A DNA stretch of 64,000 nt from Crocinitomicaceae bacterium (GTDB lineage Bacteria; Bacteroidota; Bacteroidia; Flavobacteriales_G; Salibacteraceae). Both the position numbers and the translations under genes were made by a program. Location: assembly GCA_002713215.1 (NCBI GenBank), contig PAVO01000039.1, positions 1 through 64,000 of the forward strand, read 5' to 3'. Positions 34,654 to 45,254 of this stretch are shown piece after piece. The first letter of the stretch is position 1. Each line of letters starts with the position of its first letter. Under the pieces are notes generated by a model. It was not told where the DNA came from and did no database searches. It worked only from the letters and a program-made list of their open reading frames with translations.

Positions 34654-37407
34654 CTATTCCACCAAAAACTTAAGCGTCTTGGTCCTGCTTTGATTGCTTA
34701 CCCGTATAAAGTAACTACCAGGTAGCAAATTCAGGTCCAATTGATTTTCTCCGGCAGGAGAATCTATTCTATAAACTTGCTGGAAAACGGTTTTACCCAT
34801 TACGTCTATAATTTGGATGTTCCATTCTCCAAGCAATTCTGTTTTGTACTGAATGGCAAAACTTCCCCGGTTGGGATTGGGTGCAATCTTAAAAGAGGTA
34901 TTGTCCCATTTCAATTCCCTGACAAAGGTGGTGTCTTTGGTTTCACTGGTATCTTTCTTGGTTGTGTCAGCCTGAAAGGCAAATACTGTGTCTATGGCTT
35001 CGACCGACCACACTCCCCTGCCGAAGGTGGAACAATACAACCGTCTCTCTTTGTAATGCATGTCCAAATCGCTTACAATTACATTGGGTAGATCCTTGCT
35101 GTATAGCTGCCAGGTAGACAAACTATCGTTGGTGTAATAAACACCTACATCAGTTCCTAAGTACACAGCATTATTACCAGAATACTCATCTTGTTCGATA
35201 CAATTAACCGGAATGTTAGGTAGGTTTCTACTGATGTTTTTCCAGTTGGCTCCACCATCGCGGGTTTCAAAAATCTTAACTCCATCAATAAATCCACCGG
35301 TGGTAACCCACATAATTTTAGGGTCTCTATCGTCAATTTTAACCGAGGTGAAATACAAACTATCTGGCAGTCCTTGTGTAATATTCTCCCATTTGGTTCC
35401 ACCATTTGCAGTCTTAAATACCTGAGCGTTGTACTTATTAATGTAGTCTACCCGCTTGGTAACCACCAAATGGGTCTCATTGCTATCCGAAATATCCATG
35501 GCAGAAATAGGAGCCTTAGTTCCTCCGGGAAGAGTACCTAATTGATTCCAATTCCAACGACTTATAAATTGATGAACATTTTCACCACCTAAATAAAAAT
35601 TGGTAGATGTTGGGTGAGCCAATAGCGGAGTTGTCCACCCCATATTTTCGCCGGTACTTGGTGTAATTCTTTGTGCACGCGAATTGCCTCCATTTAAGGT
35701 TCGGGCAATGTTTCCATACTGAGAAGAAACCACCACGTGATTGGGGTCGTTTCGATCAATAAAACAATCCATTCCATCTCCTCCGTTTATGTTACTCCAT
35801 TTTTTATTGGCTTTTCGGTAGAAAGTTCCATTGTCCTGCGCTCCGGCCACAAGATAACCTGAATTGTTTTGCGAAATCCCAACGCGATAAAGCGAAGTGA
35901 TTTGCATTCCAGAAGAAACATCCTCCCATTTAGTGGGGAATTGATATCCTGGAACTGAATCTGTATCTTCCCATGAACCAATTTTTATAGAATCTGTTCT
36001 AAAAATCCCGCCGTCATTGCACAAATAGTATTTCTTGTCCAATGGGTTGTAACTCATATAGTGCTGGTCGGCATGTGGTGTAAATCCGTAATACCTCAAC
36101 CAATAGGATACTCCATCCCAGGTTGCACCTGCATCATCCGACCCCCATACATTTATTCCACCTACAAAAACCCGGTCCGGATTAACAGCATCGGAATAAA
36201 CAAACAAATCGTAGGTCCCTTGCCCACCTGATTGGTTGCCATCGTCCCAGGTTAACATATTTATTCCGGTTTTAATGGTCATTGTGGTATCCCATGTAGA
36301 GCCGCCATCCAAACTTTTGTAAAAACCGTAAAACCCGCGGTCCATAGCACATGAAACGGCATAGCATCGGTTGGTATCGGACGTAGATATGGTTAACTCT
36401 ACACGCTGAACTTCATTCTGTGCAGCAATTGGTGCATTGGCTTTTTTCCAGGTATCACCAAAGTCAGTTGATTTCCAAATTGCTGCATTACCTACTTTAA
36501 GGTTCGATATATATCCACTACTGGCAATCAACGAGTTTGAATTCTCAGAATTAATTTCCAAATCCCACATAATTTCATTTAGCGTTTGACTCCAATTATC
36601 CCCTCCGTCTTTCGATTTCCAAACACCGCTTATTCCAGCGGCAACTAGCTCCTGGTTGTCATCGGGGTTAATAAAAACCCGTCGAATTAAAGACTGGTCA
36701 AAATCCGTTTGCTTATAACTCAGCCCAGTTGGTTTCCATGTTTTCCCACCATCAGTGGTTTTGTATACACCCAATCCATAATGCGTATTTCTCTTGCGTC
36801 CATCAGTAGCTAATGCAACCCCCAAATAGGCATAATCTCCAACGGACAGATAAATAATATCGGGATCAGTAGGATCAATGGCAATATCACTTATTCTAAG
36901 GATAGGAAGGTTATTATTTATTGGTGTATAGCTCTTTCCTGAATTGCTTGTTTTCCAAATTCCACCCTGGGAAACCCCTACCCAGTAAGTATTGGTGTCG
37001 GTAGGGTGAAAGGCAATGCAATTTACCCTAGCCACCCCATGACTCGAAGCAGGATCAAAGGAACCAACCAAGGTATCCGGTCCTTCGGGAGACCAGGTAG
37101 AATCTGACGCTCGTGAAGCCTGATACATGGATTTTAGCAATGCTACTTCAATAGCGGCCTTATTGATGTATTCGTTCGAAACCAATTCGCCTTTCCCATT
37201 GGTCCTGGATTGATAAAAATTAGCCCACCGATCGATCCATTTGTATCCCTTCTCCTTCGATAAATCCTTACCTGATTTCCAACTTTCTATATTCTTTACA
37301 TAATTGAGGTAATCATTTGAGTTATTACCCAGATTTGGTTCCAGTAATTGCTGTGCAATAACTGATAAGGTAAACAGACTGAATAAGGAGATTAGAAGAA
37401 TGCGCAT
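34654..37407 (-). CDS. Large T9SS-secreted sortilin/VPS10-like beta-propeller protein
   Basis: The protein has 917 residues and a signal peptide ending near residue 18 (SVIAQ). The body carries many BNR/Asp-box-like blades of the sortilin/photosystem-assembly type (WKTSNSGKSYTPINNNL, VYKTTDGGKTWKPTG, WKSKDGGDNWSQT, KTANGGTKWENITQG), folding into one or two large propellers. The last ~80 residues, from about FKIAPNPNRGSFAIQ, are a type A T9SS sorting domain. A short threonine-rich linker (TTKKDTSETKDTT) precedes it. It should be a surface or released protein binding polymers or glycans; catalysis is not evident. It has a good signal sequence but no partner gene in an operon. Confidence 0.88.
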   Translation of the reverse strand: MRILLISLFSLFTLSVIAQQLLEPNLGNNSNDYLNYVKNIESWKSGKDLSKEKGYKWIDRWANFYQSRTNGKGELVSNEYINKAAIEVALLKSMYQASRASDSTWSPEGPDTLVGSFDPASSHGVARVNCIAFHPTDTNTYWVGVSQGGIWKTSNSGKSYTPINNNLPILRISDIAIDPTDPDIIYLSVGDYAYLGVALATDGRKRNTHYGLGVYKTTDGGKTWKPTGLSYKQTDFDQSLIRRVFINPDDNQELVAAGISGVWKSKDGGDNWSQTLNEIMWDLEINSENSNSLIASSGYISNLKVGNAAIWKSTDFGDTWKKANAPIAAQNEVQRVELTISTSDTNRCYAVSCAMDRGFYGFYKSLDGGSTWDTTMTIKTGINMLTWDDGNQSGGQGTYDLFVYSDAVNPDRVFVGGINVWGSDDAGATWDGVSYWLRYYGFTPHADQHYMSYNPLDKKYYLCNDGGIFRTDSIKIGSWEDTDSVPGYQFPTKWEDVSSGMQITSLYRVGISQNNSGYLVAGAQDNGTFYRKANKKWSNINGGDGMDCFIDRNDPNHVVVSSQYGNIARTLNGGNSRAQRITPSTGENMGWTTPLLAHPTSTNFYLGGENVHQFISRWNWNQLGTLPGGTKAPISAMDISDSNETHLVVTKRVDYINKYNAQVFKTANGGTKWENITQGLPDSLYFTSVKIDDRDPKIMWVTTGGFIDGVKIFETRDGGANWKNISRNLPNIPVNCIEQDEYSGNNAVYLGTDVGVYYTNDSLSTWQLYSKDLPNVIVSDLDMHYKERRLYCSTFGRGVWSVEAIDTVFAFQADTTKKDTSETKDTTFVRELKWDNTSFKIAPNPNRGSFAIQYKTELLGEWNIQIIDVMGKTVFQQVYRIDSPAGENQLDLNLLPGSYFIRVSNQSRTKTLKFLVE

Positions 37408-37654
37408 AATCGTTTAAAATTGGATTCAAATATAGGGGTCATTCCCGATCGTTTTAGCTTTAATGTATGCCGATAATTAAAAGGTCATATTTCAGACTGT
37501 TCACTTCCAGGAAAGGAAAGTATACCCATGAAGGTACAGCTACCTTATACACGTTATAAACAACCGTTAACAACTTTTTGGTGTCGAAAGACATCCTTTC
37601 TACCGAAACATTCGTCTTTATAGGTGTATATGTTGGAAATAAAATTGATGCCTT

Positions 37655-37780
37655 ATGGATATGAAAGTGTTAACTAATTGGTACAACCTATTCGAAAAGT
37701 GGTTTAATGAAAACCTGGGTTGGTTTTTTATAAATGGAAATAAGATTGATCAGCTTGAAGAATTTGAGATTAAAGACTAA
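37655..37780 (+). CDS. Small protein of 41 residues, unknown function
   Basis: A short frame, ATG at 37655 (or at 37661, MKVLTNWYNLFEKWF), encodes 41 residues with an aromatic, amphipathic character and a tryptophan-rich middle (NENLGWFFINGNKIDQLEEF). The composition looks coding rather than random, and the frame ends 4 nt inside the convergent WG-repeat gene. Small proteins with NLGWFF-like cores are known to me from Bacteroidota only as hypothetical proteins. Its upstream 247 bp hold no other frame that I believe. Confidence 0.45.
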   Translation: MDMKVLTNWYNLFEKWFNENLGWFFINGNKIDQLEEFEIKD

Positions 37781-39891
37781 TACCCCTGTTCTTTAAATAG
37801 ATAGGTTTGTTTACTTAAATCGTAATAAGCTTGTTTGCCATCTTTGGTAAGAAGGAGCACGTTTTTCTCATGCACTTTAATCTCATCATTTTGTAATTCC
37901 AATACTTCCTGACCATTTCTGTCCAACAACCCCCATTTATTGTCAAGTTTTACTTTTAGCAAATTGGTTCCAAAGTATTCAAGTGCATCGTATTTAATTT
38001 CCAGTATTCTACCTCCTTTCCTATTAATCAAGCCCCATTTTCCTGCTACCTGTACCCTGGACAGCCCATAGTTAAAGCCTTCGGCAAAGTCATATTTGTA
38101 CCGGATTACTAGTTTAACATCGGCATTGGAAAAGCCCCATTTTCCTTTTTTCTTTACAGGTGTTATGGATGCGTAGTCCCCGACATCTTCAAAAATGGCA
38201 GGATACACTTTCTTACCAACTGAATCAACCAAACCAAATTTGGACTTACTTATGTACTTAACAACCCCATTTTTAAAAGACCCATAGTTTCTTACCAATG
38301 AATTATAGCTGTATTTCGCTTCAATTACTTCCCTGCCTGAAAAATTCAGGTAACCATAACTGCCCTCTTTTACAAAAAGGATTCTTTCTTCGGCAATATT
38401 GCCAAGCTGGTCATATTCAAAAGGAACTATCGTATCTCCATTTAAGGATAGAATTCCCTGTTTATTTTCTGTTTCCAAGAGGTATCCCTTAATATCAGAG
38501 TTATATATCACCTGATCATAAACCAATTCAATTACAGTATCTCCTTCCAGACCAATTACCCCCTTCTTTCCACTCAATTCAACAATAGCCCTTCCATTTT
38601 TGAAAGCTGATGCCGATGAATACAGGAAGGGAATAACCAGGTTTAGTTTATGGTCGAAATATCCATACTTACCCTCTTTTTGAGCATATATTCTCTTCTC
38701 AGAAAAAGAACCAACGTCCTCGTAGCTAGTATTCAAAACCAAAACGCCATGGTTATTTACCAATCCATAACTCCCATCCATCTCTACCCAGGAATGACCA
38801 CTTATAAATGTTCCTCCATCGGTATATTTAATGGGCACATTAACTTCTCCCCGTTTATTGATATAACCTGAAAACCCACCTTTGCCTACCAGGGCAGATC
38901 CCTCTGAAAAAGGCTCAACCCAATCGTATTCCGGTTCAATAACCTCTTGTGCTTTCTTGTTAATGAATCCCCATTTTGAACCAATTCTTACCGGATAAAA
39001 CTTTTCATTGGATAAGGTGTAATCCATTAAAGCATCGTTTCGGTAAGGATAATCAGGGTAATCCAGAATAAAATTGGCTATTTCGAGTGGATCATTTCGT
39101 TTTACACTTTTCTGATAGATAATTTTCCATGCGTCTTCTATGTTTCTATTATCAGGGTATTTTTTGATGAAGTTGTGGTAAGAATCTTTGGTGCCAGATT
39201 GAGTCACAATTTCATAGATGTGATCCTGGGCTTCCTCAACGTAAGGACTTTTTGGAAAATCCCGGATAAAAGTTTCGTATTCTACCAATGTTTTGTTCTG
39301 GGTTTTATCATAGAAAAACAGGAGGTCATATTTACTTCTGGCCATAGGCACCTGCCGGGCCTGGTCGTACTTGGTAAAAAAATACTCGTATCCCTGCCAG
39401 GTTCCGTCAGCAGTAGCATCATCGAAGGCCAAAGAGTCTCTAATTAAGATGGCTTGAGCTTTATTTTTATACCATTCGTGATTTTTAATGAATCGATCAA
39501 AAGTTGCAGTATTCATTGAATCTAAAGCTGCCTGATAAAAAATTTCACTTACTCGTTGTTTCTGATCTCCAATTTCACCTTCATCGATTCCAACGGCAAA
39601 TAGTTTCCCCTTCGATTTATCCTCTAACTTTTTAATCTTACTATCAGCAATCAGTATGTACTTTAATGCGGAGTCTGGTTGGTAGAATGGGTTATCATTC
39701 CTTGAGTAGATAACACTTAGGCCATAACTCCCCCCAACAGAATCCTTTTTAATTGCCTTGGTAAACAATCTTTTGGCTTCGAAGTAATTGTAGATATGCA
39801 ACGCTTCAAAAGCCTTACTTAAATTACCGGCAACACTGTTAGAGGCTAATAACAAGCATAGAGGAAGAATACATACATGCTTCAAATTCAT
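37777..39891 (-). CDS. Secreted WG-repeat protein
   Basis: I start at the internal ATG 39891 (MNLKHVCILPLCLLL), which gives a proper signal peptide ending at SVAG; the longest frame adds seven residues. The mature protein has about 680 residues. An N-terminal helical region (to about 300) resembles TPR-like packing. From about 310 on there are some nine WG repeats, each with WG(F/L)(I/V)N or YG(Y/L)xN followed by VxxxYD (for example GSKWGFINKKAQEVIEPEYD, GKWGLINRKGGRILEIKYD). The function is unknown; WG repeats are usually binding modules in the periplasm or outside. Confidence 0.85.
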   Translation of the reverse strand: MNLKHVCILPLCLLLASNSVAGNLSKAFEALHIYNYFEAKRLFTKAIKKDSVGGSYGLSVIYSRNDNPFYQPDSALKYILIADSKIKKLEDKSKGKLFAVGIDEGEIGDQKQRVSEIFYQAALDSMNTATFDRFIKNHEWYKNKAQAILIRDSLAFDDATADGTWQGYEYFFTKYDQARQVPMARSKYDLLFFYDKTQNKTLVEYETFIRDFPKSPYVEEAQDHIYEIVTQSGTKDSYHNFIKKYPDNRNIEDAWKIIYQKSVKRNDPLEIANFILDYPDYPYRNDALMDYTLSNEKFYPVRIGSKWGFINKKAQEVIEPEYDWVEPFSEGSALVGKGGFSGYINKRGEVNVPIKYTDGGTFISGHSWVEMDGSYGLVNNHGVLVLNTSYEDVGSFSEKRIYAQKEGKYGYFDHKLNLVIPFLYSSASAFKNGRAIVELSGKKGVIGLEGDTVIELVYDQVIYNSDIKGYLLETENKQGILSLNGDTIVPFEYDQLGNIAEERILFVKEGSYGYLNFSGREVIEAKYSYNSLVRNYGSFKNGVVKYISKSKFGLVDSVGKKVYPAIFEDVGDYASITPVKKKGKWGFSNADVKLVIRYKYDFAEGFNYGLSRVQVAGKWGLINRKGGRILEIKYDALEYFGTNLLKVKLDNKWGLLDRNGQEVLELQNDEIKVHEKNVLLLTKDGKQAYYDLSKQTYLFKEQGY

Positions 39892-40019
39892 TGGAGCAAA
39901 AGTAGAAGCCAATATTCTACGAAATCAACGAGCTATACCAATTTATGAACGATGAATAATTAATGAATATTAATGCTTTTCTAAATAGCATATTGCTTCC
40001 TTTGCAGCTTCATTTTTCA

Positions 40020-41180
40020 ATGACTAAACAAGACACTATTTACACCCTCCAATTTTGGCTGCTTTGCGCAAGTTCAGTGTTGTTTATGGCCAGTTTCAAC
40101 ATGATTTTGGCCGAATTGCCCCACTACCTAGATTCCATCGGTGGTCAGGATTACAAGGGGCTTATCATTGGACTCTTTGCAATTGCGGCTTTACTTTCAA
40201 GGCCTTTTAGCGGTAAACTGGCTGATACCATTGGACGAATACCAGTGATGATAATTGGCCCTGTTGTTTGTATTGTTCTGGGTGTGCTTTATCCATTAAC
40301 TACAACCATCTCTGGTTTTTTATTGCTTCGTTTTTTTCATGGTTTCTCCACTGGATTTAAACCCACCGGCACAACCGCCTACCTGGCAGATATAGTTCCT
40401 GCAAGCAAACGAGGAGAAGCTATGGGTATTCTGGGAGTTGCCGGCTCAATTGGAATGGCTGCTGGGCCTGCCATGGGTAGCTTCATTGCCACTTCATATT
40501 CATTAAACCTAATGTTTTGGATGTCTTCGGTGGTCGCAGGCATGTCCATTTTAGTCCTAATGGGAATGAAGGAAACACTCCCCTCTACCGTAAAATTCAA
40601 TCCAAACCTGTTATTAATTCATCCCAGGGATGTTATTGAGTACGATGTATGGCTTCCCTCTTTAGTTATGCTACTCACGGTTTATTCTTTTGGAACTATT
40701 TTGACCGTTACCCCTGATTTCAGTGACTATTTAGGTATTAGCAATCGAGGAATCTTTTTTAGCATCATGCTTAGTGCATCCATTGCTGTACGATTAGTTA
40801 GTGGTAAAGCATCAGACCGGTTGGGAAGAGCTAATGTCTTGCTATTTGGCACACTTTGCCTAGCACTGGCTATGGTCATTCTAGGACTGACTGATTCAAA
40901 GTTCTGGTTTTATATTGGAGCTACCGTATTTGGAATTGCCGCCGGAGTAAATAGCCCTACTATTTTTGCCTGGACCGCAGACCTGGCCAATGTAAACTCC
41001 AGGGGAAAAGCTATGTCCACCATGTTTATTGCGCTGGAAGCTGGAATAGTGTTAGGGTCAGTACTGGGTGCATTCTTCTACGATAACCAGATTGAACAAT
41101 TAAAATATGCGTACTGGTTTGGCGGCTTATTAGCGCTTGTTGCATTCCTGGTGGTACTAATTAGAAAGCTTAAAACGTAG
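40020..41180 (+). CDS. MFS transporter
   Basis: I start at the second ATG, 40020 (MTKQDTIYTLQFWLLC), since the first 19 residues of the longest frame are not typical of the family. The protein has 386 residues and about 12 membrane helices, with the MFS motif GKLADTIGRIPVMII after the second helix and its counterpart GKASDRLGRANVLL in the second half. The group resembles sugar- or drug-efflux permeases (EmrB/AraJ-like). Substrate unknown. A weak hairpin (aatcccc ... gggatt, 41182-41211) follows the stop. Confidence 0.88.
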   Translation: MTKQDTIYTLQFWLLCASSVLFMASFNMILAELPHYLDSIGGQDYKGLIIGLFAIAALLSRPFSGKLADTIGRIPVMIIGPVVCIVLGVLYPLTTTISGFLLLRFFHGFSTGFKPTGTTAYLADIVPASKRGEAMGILGVAGSIGMAAGPAMGSFIATSYSLNLMFWMSSVVAGMSILVLMGMKETLPSTVKFNPNLLLIHPRDVIEYDVWLPSLVMLLTVYSFGTILTVTPDFSDYLGISNRGIFFSIMLSASIAVRLVSGKASDRLGRANVLLFGTLCLALAMVILGLTDSKFWFYIGATVFGIAAGVNSPTIFAWTADLANVNSRGKAMSTMFIALEAGIVLGSVLGAFFYDNQIEQLKYAYWFGGLLALVAFLVVLIRKLKT

Positions 41181-41327
41181 AAATCCCCGTAATCGGGAGA
41201 CTACAGGGATTCCTAACAAACTAAACAAACCACCTAACTGACTCTAAAGATTGACCTTAAAGCCAGCGTCAAAGTTGTGGCATTGAAACCTTCTAAAGAA
41301 TGAGCCAGATCATCTTATATGATGACA

Positions 41328-41606
41328 TCAGTCAGAATGAAAACTAAATTTCGGCTGATGAATTAGCTCATTTGAGGTATTTCTACTCCTGAATTTATCA
41401 ATTAATGCCTTCTTTTTGTTCGAAATCCAAGTCGAAATACCAATATAAATCACTTTTAGGCCACTATAAATTTTATCAAAAAGAAGAATGATAATAAAAA
41501 TAACGCCCAAGATACCGTACAGGTAGGGACTTTGAATGTCGTTAGAAGTTCCGGCAAAAGAAATTAAAGGAGAAAACAAAAACGAAAACGCAATAATTCT
41601 TTTCAT
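41328..41606 (-). CDS. Small secreted or membrane protein, unknown function
   Basis: The protein has 92 residues. A signal peptide (FSFLFSPLISFAG) is followed by a short loop, a strong membrane helix (SPYLYGILGVIFIIILLFDKIY), then a basic cytoplasm-type tail (NKKKALIDKFRSRNTSN). No family is recognised. It is short but the N-terminal signal and helix pattern make it a plausible gene. It lies between the MFS gene (convergent) and icmF. Confidence 0.5.
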   Translation of the reverse strand: MKRIIAFSFLFSPLISFAGTSNDIQSPYLYGILGVIFIIILLFDKIYSGLKVIYIGISTWISNKKKALIDKFRSRNTSNELIHQPKFSFHSD

Positions 41607-41665
41607 AACTTATGAATAACACCCAAAGTTATAAAAGTTCAAACTTGATTTCGGATATCTGATAC

Positions 41666-41721
41666 TGGATATTGGATATTCTATTCTGGATAAACTCATC
41701 AAATATCTAAGATCTAATATC
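41666..41721. terminator. Imperfect hairpin after icmF
   Basis: ggatattggatattc (41666-41680) and aatatctaagatctaatatcc (41701-41721) are imperfect inverted copies. The gatat-rich sequence lies directly after the icmF stop and could end its transcript. No T tract follows on the minus strand, so the call is weak. Confidence 0.35.
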
Positions 41722-41738
41722 CATGATCAATAAGGTAA

Positions 41739-44700
41739 CTACATATTTCGACGGTATTGCCCACCAACATCAAACAAGGCATTAGTAATTTGCCCCAGTG
41801 AACACCATTTGGAAGCTTCCATCAACACTTCAAAAATGTTTTCATTTTTAACGGCGGCCAGCTGAATCTTTCTTAACCATTCGTTGCCTTTTTCGTTATT
41901 CTTGTTGTGTAATTCGCCAAGCATATCGATTTGATACTCTTTTTCTTCACCAGTTGCGCGAATAACTTCTTGTGGAACTACGGTTAAAGAACCTTCTGAA
42001 CTTAAAAAAGTGTTTACACCAATAATGGGAAAGTCTCCGTTGTGCTTTAACGTTTCGTAGTACAATGATTCTTCTTGAATTTTGGAACGCTGATACATGG
42101 TTTCCATGGCACCTAACACTCCTCCCCTTTCGGTAATTCTATCGAACTCCATCAATACAGCTTCTTCAACCAAATCGGTAAGGTCATCGATAATAAAAGC
42201 TCCTTGCAGCGGATTTTCATTTTTAGCCAACCCTAATTCCTTGTTTATAATAAGCTGAATAGCCATTGCTCTTCTTACCGAGGCTTCAGTTGGTGTCGTT
42301 ATTGCTTCGTCATAAGCATTAGTATGCAAACTATTGCAGTTGTCGTATATGGCATACAATGCTTGCAAGGTGGTTCTTATATCGTTAAAGTCAATTTCCT
42401 GAGCGTGCAGTGAGCGGCCTGAGGTTTGAATATGATACTTCAGCATTTGAGCTCTTGGATTGGCCTTGTATTTATACTTCATGGCCTTGGCCCAAATTCT
42501 TCGGGCAACCCTACCAATTACAGCATATTCAGGATCAATTCCATTGCTAAAAAAGAAGGAAAGATTAGGACCAAATTTATTGATATCCATTCCCCGACTT
42601 AGGTAGTATTCTACATAGGTAAATCCATTTGCCAGGGTAAATGCCAACTGGGAAATAGGATTGGCTCCTGCTTCTGCAATGTGATAACCCGAGATGGAAA
42701 CGGAATAAAAGTTTCTGACGTTCTTTTCAATAAAATACTGCTGAACGTCTCCCATTAAACGCAAGGCAAATTCAGTAGAGAATATACAGGTGTTTTGCGC
42801 CTGATCTTCTTTTAGAATATCAGCTTGCACCGTACCTCGTACCGCACTCAACGTTTCTGCTTTTATTCTTTCATAAACCCCTTTATCAAGTACCTGATCA
42901 CCGGTAACCCCTAACAACATTAAACCTAATCCGTCATTGCCCTCGGGAAGTTCTCCCTGGTAAGCAGGACGTTTGGTTCCGGTTGCTTTGTATATTGATG
43001 CGATCTTTTTCTCTACCTCCTTTTCAAGCCCATTTTCTTTAATGTAGAGCTCACATTGCTGGTCAATGGCTGCATTCATAAAGAATCCAAGTAACATCGG
43101 CGCTGGTCCGTTAATAGTCATGGACACCGAAGTTTTAGGGTCAGCTAAATTGAATCCGGAATAAAGCTTTTTAGCATCGTCCAGGCAACAGATCGAAACC
43201 CCTGAATTACCAATTTTCCCATAAATGTCGGGTCGATACCCTGGATCGTTACCGTATAAGGTTACTGAATCGAAGGCCGTAGATAATCGCTTGGCAGGCA
43301 TTCCTAAACTAACGTAATGAAACCTCTTGTTGGTTCGTTCAGGTCCACCTTCACCGGCAAACATTCTTGTTGGGTCCTCCCCTTCTCTTTTGAAAGGAAA
43401 TAACCCGGAGGCGTAAGGAAACTCGCCTGGTACATTTTCCGAGAGCAACCATTTCAACAAATCTCCCCAGGCTTTGTATTTGGGAAGTGATATTTTAGGA
43501 ATTTGAGTATGCGACAATGATTCGGTATGGGTTTGAATACTCAGTTCCTTATCCCTGACCTTAAACTTAAAGACCGGTTCAGTATATTTCTTTTGTTTTT
43601 CACTCCACTCTTCAATCAGTTTCAAATTATGAGGGTCAATATCTAGCTTCACCTTCTCGTAATTTTCCTGGAGCCCTTTAATAATACGGTCTTTATCATC
43701 AATGGCAGACTCCTTCAACGAGTTTATGGATTCGTGAAGTGAATACATTTTCTGAGCAATTTCGCTCTGCTCGAGAACCCATTGATCATAGTTTCTATTG
43801 TTCTCGCTAATCTCAGAAAGGTATCGGGTACGTTTAGGTGGAATGATAAATATCTTCTCACTCATTTCATTGGTTATCTTGAAATTACTCTCAAGATTGG
43901 CCTTGCTTTTCTCAATTATTTTATCGATCAAAATGCCATAAAGAGCATTGGTTCCCGGATCGTTAAACTGAGAAGCAATAGTGCCCATAACCGGCATCTC
44001 GTCCAATGGAAGGTCAAATTTGTTGTGGTTTCGCTGGTATTGCTTTTTTACATCCCGTAAAGCATCTAACGCACCTCTTTTATCAAATTTATTGATAGCA
44101 ATTACGTCGGCAAAATCCAACATATCGATCTTCTCTAATTGAGTAGCTGCTCCATATTCGGGAGTCATTACGTAGAGTGAAACATCAGAAAAATCAAGAA
44201 TTTCAGTATCACTCTGACCAATTCCTGACGTCTCCAGTATAATCAAATCATAGTTGGCCGCTTTAATGATGTTGAGTGCATCTTCAACGTGCCTGGAGAG
44301 AGCCAAATTACTCTGGCGCGTTGCCAACGAACGCATATATACCCGATTGTTTTTAATCGCGTTCATTCGAATTCTGTCGCCTAATAAGGCTCCACCGGTT
44401 TTCCTTTTGGAAGGATCTACCGATACAACGGCAATCGTCTTGTCCTTAAAATCAATTAAAAAACGACGAACCAGTTCATCAACCAATGATGATTTTCCTG
44501 CACCACCGGTTCCTGTAATTCCCAATACCGGAGTACTGATTTTTTTTGCGGAGTTCGATATTTCATCGAGTTCTTGTTTGGCTTCCTTGGGGAAATTTTC
44601 AGCAGCAGAGATTAAACGAGCTATGGCTGAAACATTTTTATCTCCCAATTCTTTTATCTCTCCGTTTAAATTATTTCCCAATGGAAAATCACTTTGTTCT

Positions 44701-45119
44701 ACCAGGTCATTGATCATTCCCTGAAGGCCTAATTCCCTCCCGTCATCCGGACTATAGATTCTCGTAATACCGTAGTTGTGAAGATCTTGAATTTCTTCGG
44801 GAAGTATTACACCTCCACCTCCACCAAATATTTTAATGTGTTGTGCACCTCGTTCTTTCAACAGGTCATACATGTATTTAAAATACTCAGTATGTCCTCC
44901 CTGATAAGAAGTCATTGCAATGGAATTTGCATCTTCCTGAATGGCACAATCTACCACTTCTTCAACGCTTCTATCGTGTCCTAAATGAATAACCTCTACT
45001 CCGGTTGCTTGAATTATCCTGCGCATAATGTTGATGGCAGCATCGTGCCCATCGAACAAAGAGGCAGCGGTTACTATTCTTACTTTATTCTTAGGGATAT
45101 AAGGAGAAACTTGTTCCAT
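41739..45119 (-). CDS. icmF: Fused isobutyryl-CoA mutase (IcmF)
   Basis: The protein has 1126 residues and the IcmF order: an N-terminal cobalamin-binding domain (residues ~12-145; DGHDAA with the axial histidine H25, and GGGG motif IFGGGGGVI), a MeaB-like G-protein chaperone domain with Walker [10 protein letters not shown] near 200-208 and NKFD near 340, then the mutase catalytic barrel (from about 540: [25 protein letters not shown] ordering). IcmF interconverts isobutyryl-CoA and n-butyryl-CoA with adenosylcobalamin and loads its own cofactor using GTP; related substrates such as pivalyl-CoA are known. The gene stands alone, so the pathway context (valine or fatty-acid degradation) is inferred. 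Confidence 0.93.
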   Translation of the reverse strand: MEQVSPYIPKNKVRIVTAASLFDGHDAAINIMRRIIQATGVEVIHLGHDRSVEEVVDCAIQEDANSIAMTSYQGGHTEYFKYMYDLLKERGAQHIKIFGGGGGVILPEEIQDLHNYGITRIYSPDDGRELGLQGMINDLVEQSDFPLGNNLNGEIKELGDKNVSAIARLISAAENFPKEAKQELDEISNSAKKISTPVLGITGTGGAGKSSLVDELVRRFLIDFKDKTIAVVSVDPSKRKTGGALLGDRIRMNAIKNNRVYMRSLATRQSNLALSRHVEDALNIIKAANYDLIILETSGIGQSDTEILDFSDVSLYVMTPEYGAATQLEKIDMLDFADVIAINKFDKRGALDALRDVKKQYQRNHNKFDLPLDEMPVMGTIASQFNDPGTNALYGILIDKIIEKSKANLESNFKITNEMSEKIFIIPPKRTRYLSEISENNRNYDQWVLEQSEIAQKMYSLHESINSLKESAIDDKDRIIKGLQENYEKVKLDIDPHNLKLIEEWSEKQKKYTEPVFKFKVRDKELSIQTHTESLSHTQIPKISLPKYKAWGDLLKWLLSENVPGEFPYASGLFPFKREGEDPTRMFAGEGGPERTNKRFHYVSLGMPAKRLSTAFDSVTLYGNDPGYRPDIYGKIGNSGVSICCLDDAKKLYSGFNLADPKTSVSMTINGPAPMLLGFFMNAAIDQQCELYIKENGLEKEVEKKIASIYKATGTKRPAYQGELPEGNDGLGLMLLGVTGDQVLDKGVYERIKAETLSAVRGTVQADILKEDQAQNTCIFSTEFALRLMGDVQQYFIEKNVRNFYSVSISGYHIAEAGANPISQLAFTLANGFTYVEYYLSRGMDINKFGPNLSFFFSNGIDPEYAVIGRVARRIWAKAMKYKYKANPRAQMLKYHIQTSGRSLHAQEIDFNDIRTTLQALYAIYDNCNSLHTNAYDEAITTPTEASVRRAMAIQLIINKELGLAKNENPLQGAFIIDDLTDLVEEAVLMEFDRITERGGVLGAMETMYQRSKIQEESLYYETLKHNGDFPIIGVNTFLSSEGSLTVVPQEVIRATGEEKEYQIDMLGELHNKNNEKGNEWLRKIQLAAVKNENIFEVLMEASKWCSLGQITNALFDVGGQYRRNM

Positions 45120-45254
45120 AGTATACGCTATTTAAGAGCTGCAAAATTACAGGAATGCCTACGATAATCAAGCTGTAAAAACAGAAAGAATATCAATTAT
45201 GTGAGATTAAGGAAGCTGAAGTTTTGGAGTTTTCTACTCCATATCAATTGGGTA

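Noticed and set aside
37527-37622. Short plus-strand frame of 31 codons upstream of the small gene at 37655
   Set aside because: The composition looks non-coding (no characteristic pattern, many rare residues) and it has no signals.
41640-41735. gatat-rich stretch after icmF as a CRISPR-like or satellite repeat
   Set aside because: Units are irregular, without constant spacing; it fits better as an imperfect hairpin.
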